From the NCBI GenBank assembly GCA_902594235.1, contig CACJLJ010000001.1:310001-374000 (forward strand): a stretch of 64,000 bases of DNA, given 5' to 3'. Of the stretch, positions 61,190-64,000 are shown one piece after another (position 1 is the stretch's first letter; each line of letters opens with the position of its first letter). The notes beneath the pieces were generated by a model that saw only the letters and a program-made list of their open reading frames with translations, was not told the DNA's origin and searched no databases. The position numbers and the translations under genes were made by a program. The stretch is from an uncultured Pelagibacteraceae bacterium. Its GTDB lineage: Bacteria > Pseudomonadota > Alphaproteobacteria > Pelagibacterales > Pelagibacteraceae.

Positions 61190-62290
61190 CTATAAATTAA
61201 ATTTTCTTGCTAAATGATTTAATTTTCCTTCAGTGCTGTCATAATCTATATAACATCCTTGTAAAAATCTTTCACCATCGTTTAGATTGAATGAGGTTCT
61301 TCCATGTAATAATCTATAATTATCCATTATCAATAGATCCCCGGGTAATAATTTGAATTCTATTCTGTATTTATTCGAATTATACAGTTCAGAAATCTTA
61401 TTTCTTGCAGAATAATAAAGTTCTAATTTTTCTTTCTCTAGTAAAGGAACAAAATCTAACCTAGGACTAAATCTTACTTGTTTAAATCTTTTATTTTCAT
61501 CTAGTTGGATCATTTCAGCCCAATTTTCTAAAATAACACTTTTATCTATAAATTGAAATCTTACTTTAATTTCAGTTAAAATTTTATAATATTTTGGAAA
61601 ATCTTTTTTTAATTTTTTTGTAACAGTATAACCATCAACTAAAGTAGACAATCCTCCTGTAACATCATTTTTAATACAATGTAATATTTGTATGCATGGT
61701 ACTGGATTTCTATAAGGATTATCTGTATGAGGAGCTAAAGGTAATGATGTATAAGCTAAATCATTGGGGTTAGGTTTTGATTTCACATTAAAATATTCAC
61801 CAAAATTTGTTCTCCTAATATTTCCTATTGAATTGGCAAATTTAGTTATGAAATTATTTTGGGTTGGAACTTTTTTAAAGATAACAAATCCAAATTTGTA
61901 AAAATCGATTAAGGCTTTATACATATCTTTTTCTTCAAAAATATTATCTCTAAATTCAAAATGATTTAAATCCTTTAACGATGAATCCCACTCGACTTTT
62001 TCGATGAACTTAGCATTGTTAGTATTTGAAAATTCTTTTAAGATACTTTTAATTGCTAATTTTGTATTAGTACCGTCTGTAAAGGAAACCTCTAAAAATT
62101 CGTCCGACAAGTTTAGATTTTCAATTTCAATATCTTTTTTAAGCTTAGTTGGATCAAAAAGTCTTTGTTGAGTTCCTTGATCAACAAAATCTTCACCATT
62201 TACTCTTTCCCTAAGCCAGAAAGGATGTATTTCTTTTTTTAGTCCATTATTTTCGAAAAAAACTTTATTATTTAATAATTCAATTTTCAT
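61190..62290 (-). CDS. gamma-butyrobetaine-hydroxylase-like Fe(II)/2OG dioxygenase (TauD fold)
   Basis: N-terminal PFWLRERVNGEDFVDQGTQQRLFDP, Fe ligands in PHTDNPYRNPVPCIQILHC and NYRLLHGRTSF. Confidence 0.88.
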   Translation of the reverse strand: MKIELLNNKVFFENNGLKKEIHPFWLRERVNGEDFVDQGTQQRLFDPTKLKKDIEIENLNLSDEFLEVSFTDGTNTKLAIKSILKEFSNTNNAKFIEKVEWDSSLKDLNHFEFRDNIFEEKDMYKALIDFYKFGFVIFKKVPTQNNFITKFANSIGNIRRTNFGEYFNVKSKPNPNDLAYTSLPLAPHTDNPYRNPVPCIQILHCIKNDVTGGLSTLVDGYTVTKKLKKDFPKYYKILTEIKVRFQFIDKSVILENWAEMIQLDENKRFKQVRFSPRLDFVPLLEKEKLELYYSARNKISELYNSNKYRIEFKLLPGDLLIMDNYRLLHGRTSFNLNDGERFLQGCYIDYDSTEGKLNHLARKFNL

Positions 62291-62354
62291 GTCCTATAGA
62301 TGATTATTTAAAATTTTACTTTAATCAATACTAATTAAATTGTATTAGTCTCAT

Positions 62355-63161
62355 GTGTTTAAATTAAAATCCTCAGATTATAAAGTTTACTCCAAATTTT
62401 TAAGAAATTTGGCTAATAAATTAACAAAATATTATTTCACTAAATTAAACAAACCTTTTAAAATTTCTAACAAGCTAAAAGGCAAAGGCTATGATCCAGT
62501 GACAAATGTAGATATTTTATTTGAAAAATTTATTACAAAAGAAATTAAAAAAAAATTTCCATCACATCAAATTATAGGAGAAGAATTTGGCCACACAAAA
62601 TCAAAAAGTGATTTTTCGTGGGTAATAGATCCTATAGATGGAACCAGATCATTTGTGGTTGGTAATCCTACATGGAGTAATTTGATTTCTTTAAATCACA
62701 AGGGGAAGCCAATTATTGGTCTTGCAAATTTCCCTGTTTTAAAAAAATATTATTTAAATACTTCTAGTAAACTTGCTTTTGTTTTTGAAAATGGGAAGAA
62801 AAAAAAAATTAAAGTAAATAAAAAAGCAACCTTTGCTAAAATGAAAATGTCAGCTGGATTTCATGGTTATTTATCTTTACAACAACAAAAAAAAATTCCA
62901 AAAATTTTAAAATTAATGCAATTTCCATGTATTGATGCTTTAAGTTACTCTCACTTGGCAGAGGGAAAAATAGATGTAGTGTTACAGTGTCTTAATAAAA
63001 TTTGGGACATACATCCATTAATTCCAATTATAAAAGCTGCTGGTGGAATTGTTACAACTTGGAAGAACGAGGATCCAATAAAAGCAGGGAATATAATTTG
63101 CTCTTCAAATAAAAGTATTCATTCTAAAGTTTTAAAGATTTTAAAACCAGTTTCTAAGTAG
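62355..63161 (+). CDS. inositol-monophosphatase-family phosphatase (HisN-like)
   Basis: IIGEEFGHT, WVIDPIDGTRSFVVGNPTWSNLISL, DIHPLIPIIKAAGGIVTTW. Confidence 0.92.
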   Translation: MFKLKSSDYKVYSKFLRNLANKLTKYYFTKLNKPFKISNKLKGKGYDPVTNVDILFEKFITKEIKKKFPSHQIIGEEFGHTKSKSDFSWVIDPIDGTRSFVVGNPTWSNLISLNHKGKPIIGLANFPVLKKYYLNTSSKLAFVFENGKKKKIKVNKKATFAKMKMSAGFHGYLSLQQQKKIPKILKLMQFPCIDALSYSHLAEGKIDVVLQCLNKIWDIHPLIPIIKAAGGIVTTWKNEDPIKAGNIICSSNKSIHSKVLKILKPVSK

Positions 63162-63166
63162 TCTTT

Positions 63167-63502
63167 CTAATTAGTTTTACCAAGAGTATTTAACAAAATT
63201 ACTCCAACTATGATCAATAATATGCCAACTATACCATACAAGTTTGGTAATTGATTATATTTAAATACACCAAATAAAGTTACTGCAGTGATTGTTAAAC
63301 CTCCATAAGTTGCATAAGTAAAACCAACTGGAATAATATTCATTGCTTTAGATAAGCAAAATATACATGCAACAATAGAAAAAGTACAAAAAATTGTAGG
63401 ACCTATATTTGTAAAACCATTTGTTGATTTTAAAAATCCATTAGAAGTTATTCCAAGAATAATAGCTAGGAATAAAAAAAAATATCCAGTTAAGTTACTC
63501 AC
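63167..63502 (-). CDS. SMR (EmrE-like) family protein lacking the TM1 glutamate
   Basis: Four TMs, IIPVGFTYATYGGLTITAVTLFGVFKYNQLPNLYGIVGILLIIVGVILLNTLGK. Confidence 0.88.
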   Translation of the reverse strand: MSNLTGYFFLFLAIILGITSNGFLKSTNGFTNIGPTIFCTFSIVACIFCLSKAMNIIPVGFTYATYGGLTITAVTLFGVFKYNQLPNLYGIVGILLIIVGVILLNTLGKTN

Positions 63503-63516
63503 ACGTTACACTATGA

Positions 63517-63738
63517 TCATTTTGTTACTTTATCTACAACTTTTTTAATTGGAGGTCCTAAAATTAAAGCAGCAATTATTGCTATAGGAAGACTTACAGA
63601 CCAAGCTTTTAAAAAACGATCGATGTATCCATCATCTATTCCAGTATTAATATAAGTAATGATTAATGTCATTAACAAGCTCATCCCAAAACCCATAACC
63701 AAAATGAATATAATTTCAGAGTATTTTTTAGGTATCAT
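63517..63738 (-). CDS. DUF2798-like two-TM protein
   Basis: MIPKKYSEIIFILVMGFGMSLLMTLIITYINTGIDDGYIDRFLKAWSVSLPIAIIAALILGPPIKKVVDKV. Confidence 0.88.
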   Translation of the reverse strand: MIPKKYSEIIFILVMGFGMSLLMTLIITYINTGIDDGYIDRFLKAWSVSLPIAIIAALILGPPIKKVVDKVTK

Positions 63739-64000
63739 GAGGAAGTTTTCCCAAGCAAGTTCACAATTAATACACCAGAAATAATTAATACCATTCCTAA
63801 AATAGTATAAAGATCTGGCATTTGATTAAACTTAATTATACCAATAACAATTGTCGCAACGATACATAAACCTGCAAAAGAAGCATAGGTGACACCAACT
63901 GGAATAGTTTTCATAACCAAAGATAATGTATACATGCATCCAACAATAGTAATTGCAGTCATTAAACTTGGTATAAGCAATGTAAAACCCTGAGCACTTT
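63735..64000 (-). CDS. SMR (EmrE-like) family protein, 5'-truncated by the window edge
   Basis: The frame remains open upstream of TTG 63980 (SAQGFT-LLIPSLMTAI...), so the 81-aa ORF call is a fragment; TIPVGVTYASFAGLCIVATIVIG. Confidence 0.88.
   Translation of the reverse strand, partial: SAQGFTLLIPSLMTAITIVGCMYTLSLVMKTIPVGVTYASFAGLCIVATIVIGIIKFNQMPDLYTILGMVLIISGVLIVNLLGKTSS

Noticed and set aside
1-64000. tRNA, rRNA, tmRNA, CRISPR arrays, transposases, integrases, prophage genes
   Set aside because: Intergenic gaps are almost all below 180 bp; I saw no cloverleaf-like or rRNA-like sequence, no regularly spaced repeats and no mobile-element proteins. A tRNAscan/Infernal run would be decisive.

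Overview
This 64 kb window is AT-rich, very gene-dense bacterial chromosome. Gene content and compactness point to a SAR11 / Candidatus Pelagibacter-type alphaproteobacterium (inference; no search was run). From left to right I read: fatty-acid genes (fabG 3' end, acpP) and gmk; rsmA-pdxA-surA-lptD-lptG-lptF; pepA, ndk, purN-purM; a DUF2066 protein, an Hda-like protein and aspS; a stand-alone NrdJb/TSCPD-like protein; an NDUFA12 homologue and a DUF2155 protein; accC-accB-aroQ; thiS-thiG; RNase E/G; mrcA; prfB with a programmed frameshift; an AsmA-like protein; tyrS, anmK and an alpha/beta hydrolase; a complete iscR-sufBCDS-sufU-sufT-iscA operon; glnA; a molybdenum-enzyme and sulfite island at about 40.6-55.7 kb (TauE, moaB, coxG, form II coxSLM, split xdhC, mocA-like, msrPQ, moaEDCA, sorAB-like); an aldehyde dehydrogenase and an FAH-family protein; ccdA and a flavodoxin-fold reductase; two orphan membrane proteins; a gamma-butyrobetaine-hydroxylase-like oxygenase; an inositol-monophosphatase-family protein; and an SMR-DUF2798-SMR cassette. 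I found no rRNA, tRNA, CRISPR array or mobile element. The observations I rate highest are: (1) the prfB +1 frameshift, readable base by base; (2) an AUUUCUA-GCGGAGG-UAGAAAU hairpin with a Shine-Dalgarno loop and a 4-codon ORF upstream of the form II cox operon; (3) a thioesterase and a serine hydrolase translationally coupled inside the moa operon; (4) three phased TAGTCA/TGACTA half-sites upstream of iscR; (5) GGA GGA GGT TAA at both the thiS/thiG and moaD/moaE junctions, where the essential Gly-Gly codons also form the next gene's Shine-Dalgarno; (6) head-to-head start codons 11-16 bp apart; (7) an apparent 1-nt frameshift in an A7 tract at the 5' end of lptG; and (8) loss of conserved metal or catalytic residues in RNase E/G, the BBOX-like oxygenase and an SMR protein.
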